Source: an uncultured Oscillospiraceae bacterium | GTDB taxonomy: Bacteria > Bacillota > Clostridia > Oscillospirales > Acutalibacteraceae | Direction of reading: 5' to 3' | Assembly (NCBI GenBank): GCA_902492895.1 | Contig: CABUNG010000047.1 | Span: 1-13,864, forward strand | DNA: 13,864 nucleotides | In this document: one piece after another, positions 12,711 through 13,864 of the stretch | How the letters are laid out: each line of letters begins with the position of its first letter | Numbering within the stretch: the first letter of the stretch is position 1 | Notes under the pieces: generated by a model | Databases searched by the model: none | What the model was told of the DNA's origin: nothing | What the model saw: the letters and a program-made list of their open reading frames with translations, nothing else | Program-made: the position numbers and the translations under genes

Positions 12711-13864
12711 ATGGCCAATGTGAGAACCATTCCTCCGGAGGAGCTGGCGGAGCAGGAACGCTTCGTCCGCCAGGTCCGGGAGTTTTACAGCATAGGGGAA
12801 CGGCCGGCCCCGCTCGCCTGCGTGCGTACTTACGGCTGCCAGCAGAACGTCTCCGATTCCGAACACATGAAGGGCCTGCTGGCCCGGATGGGGTTCGGGT
12901 TCACCGCTTCGGCGGAGGAAGCGGATTTCATCCTGTTCAACACCTGTGCCGTGCGGGAGCACGCGCAGGACCGGGTGTTCGGCAATGTCGGGGCGCTCAA
13001 AGCCTTGAAACGCCGGAAACCGGGCCTGCTGATCGCCTTGTGCGGCTGTATGGTGCAGCAGGAGACGGTGGCCCGCCGCATCCGGGACAGCTATCCGTTT
13101 GTGGGGCTGGTGTTCGGCACCCACGTCTTGCACCGTCTGCCCGAGCTGATGGCCAGAGCCCTGCTCGGAGAGAAACGGGTCGTCGAGATCCCGGAGGAGG
13201 ACGGCGTCATCGCCGAGGGTCTGCCGGTCGAGCGGGACGGTACGTTCAAGGCCTTTTTGCCGATCATGTATGGCTGCAACAACTTCTGCACCTACTGCAT
13301 CGTCCCCTATGTCCGGGGGCGGGAACGGTCCCGGACGCCCGAGGCGGTGCTCACCGAAGCCGAGGAGCTGGCGGGGCAGGGGTACAAAGAGATCACTCTG
13401 CTGGGGCAGAACGTCAATTCCTATGGCAGGGGCGAGCATCACGGCGTTCGTTTCCCGGAGCTTCTCCGGCGGATCAACGCCATTCCCGGGGATTTTATTA
13501 TCCGCTTCATGACCTCGCATCCCAAGGACGCAACGCCGGAGCTGTTCGAGGCGATCGCCGCCTCCGGCAAGGTCTCGAGGCATTTTCATCTGCCCTTCCA
13601 GTCGGGGAGCAACCGGGTGCTGAAGGCCATGAACCGCGGTTATACCAGAGAACAGTACCTGGACCTGATCCGAAAGGCGCGGGAGATCGTGCCCGGCATC
13701 GTGTTTACAAGCGACGTCATCGTGGGATTTCCGGGCGAAACCCGGGAAGACTTTGAAGAGACGCTCGATCTGGTCCGGCAGGTGGGGTTCGTGTCCCTGT
13801 ACACCTTCATTTTTTCGCCCAGAGAGGGGACGCCGGCGGCGAAGCTGCCCGACCCGGTTCCGGC
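12711..13864 (+). CDS. miaB: tRNA-2-methylthio-N6-dimethylallyladenosine synthase, 3' end cut off
   Basis: The first 384 residues of MiaB, a radical-SAM methylthiotransferase that adds a methylthio group to i6A37 of tRNAs reading UNN codons. The N-terminal UPF0004 domain (about 36-160) carries the auxiliary 4Fe-4S cysteines: Cys43 in TYGCQQN, Cys79 in NTCAVRE, Cys113 in CGCMVQ. The radical-SAM motif is CNNFCTYC (Cys189, Cys193, Cys196), followed by VPYVRGRERSR (198-208), LLGQNVNSYG, HLPFQSGSNRVLKAMNRGYT and FSDVIVGFPGET-like segments. The GCQ/NTCAVRE form favours MiaB over MtaB and RimO. The C-terminal TRAM domain lies outside the window. ATG 12711 has AAGGAG 11 nt upstream, a little far, but no better start is seen. 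The frame stays open to the last base, so no stop is expected here. Confidence 0.95.
   Translation, partial: MANVRTIPPEELAEQERFVRQVREFYSIGERPAPLACVRTYGCQQNVSDSEHMKGLLARMGFGFTASAEEADFILFNTCAVREHAQDRVFGNVGALKALKRRKPGLLIALCGCMVQQETVARRIRDSYPFVGLVFGTHVLHRLPELMARALLGEKRVVEIPEEDGVIAEGLPVERDGTFKAFLPIMYGCNNFCTYCIVPYVRGRERSRTPEAVLTEAEELAGQGYKEITLLGQNVNSYGRGEHHGVRFPELLRRINAIPGDFIIRFMTSHPKDATPELFEAIAASGKVSRHFHLPFQSGSNRVLKAMNRGYTREQYLDLIRKAREIVPGIVFTSDVIVGFPGETREDFEETLDLVRQVGFVSLYTFIFSPREGTPAAKLPDPVP

Noticed and set aside
12424..12723. 99-codon open frame on the + strand between murC and miaB
   Set aside because: Spans the murC start, both promoters and the miaB ribosome site; no ribosome site of its own.
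12615..13589. 324-codon open frame on the - strand opposite miaB
   Set aside because: Antisense to clear MiaB motifs; no coding signal of its own.
1..13864. Mobile elements, CRISPR arrays, tRNA/rRNA genes, known riboswitches
   Set aside because: No transposase or integrase motifs, no regularly spaced repeats, no cloverleaf or rRNA segments and no recognised riboswitch core were seen by eye; covariance searches could not be run.

Overview
The window looks like core chromosome of a GC-rich, low-copy Firmicute, most likely a spore-forming clostridium of the Oscillospirales/Ruminococcaceae type. This is inferred from strong AGGAGG-type ribosome sites, sigma-A-like promoters (TTGACA/TATAAT), a PdaA-type spore-cortex deacetylase, a RecD2-type helicase, and a class M sirtuin paired with a zinc macrodomain. 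No transposase, integrase, phage gene, CRISPR array, tRNA or rRNA was seen. The species cannot be named from the sequence.

Layout, left to right. (1) The 3' end of an acyl-CoA thioesterase (2-193, +) meets a bidirectional terminator. (2) A leftward two-gene operon (2548 to 283) encodes a membrane-anchored phosphodiester glycosidase-family protein and a membrane-anchored protein with NTF2-like domains. It starts from a near-consensus promoter at 2602-2631. (3) Facing away from it is pdaA (2836-3666, +), which ends at a perfect 19-bp terminator stem. (4) A leftward pair (5450 to 3766) encodes a class M sirtuin (ADP-ribosyl transferase type) and a zinc-dependent macrodomain hydrolase, joined by an ATGA overlap. 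(5) A rightward cluster holds a 112-residue membrane protein of unknown function, recD2, a comFC-like phosphoribosyltransferase and an orphan mreB-like gene. recD2 and mreB each have an internal promoter whose -35 lies in the end of the preceding gene. (6) A leftward operon, murC then an MTA/SAH nucleosidase gene, is separated by 1 nt. (7) miaB (12711 onward, +) is cut by the window end.

Functionally the region mixes cell-envelope work (PdaA, MurC, MreB, the glycosidase-like pair), nucleic-acid upkeep (RecD2, MiaB), purine/methyl salvage (MTA/SAH nucleosidase) and one reversible protein-modification module (sirtuin plus macrodomain). The last is the most distinctive item. In the pathogens where this pair was described it travels with a lipoylated GcvH-like carrier and a lipoate ligase; neither is in this window, so its target here is unknown. 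All three convergent gene junctions carry one symmetrical stem that can stop transcription from both sides.
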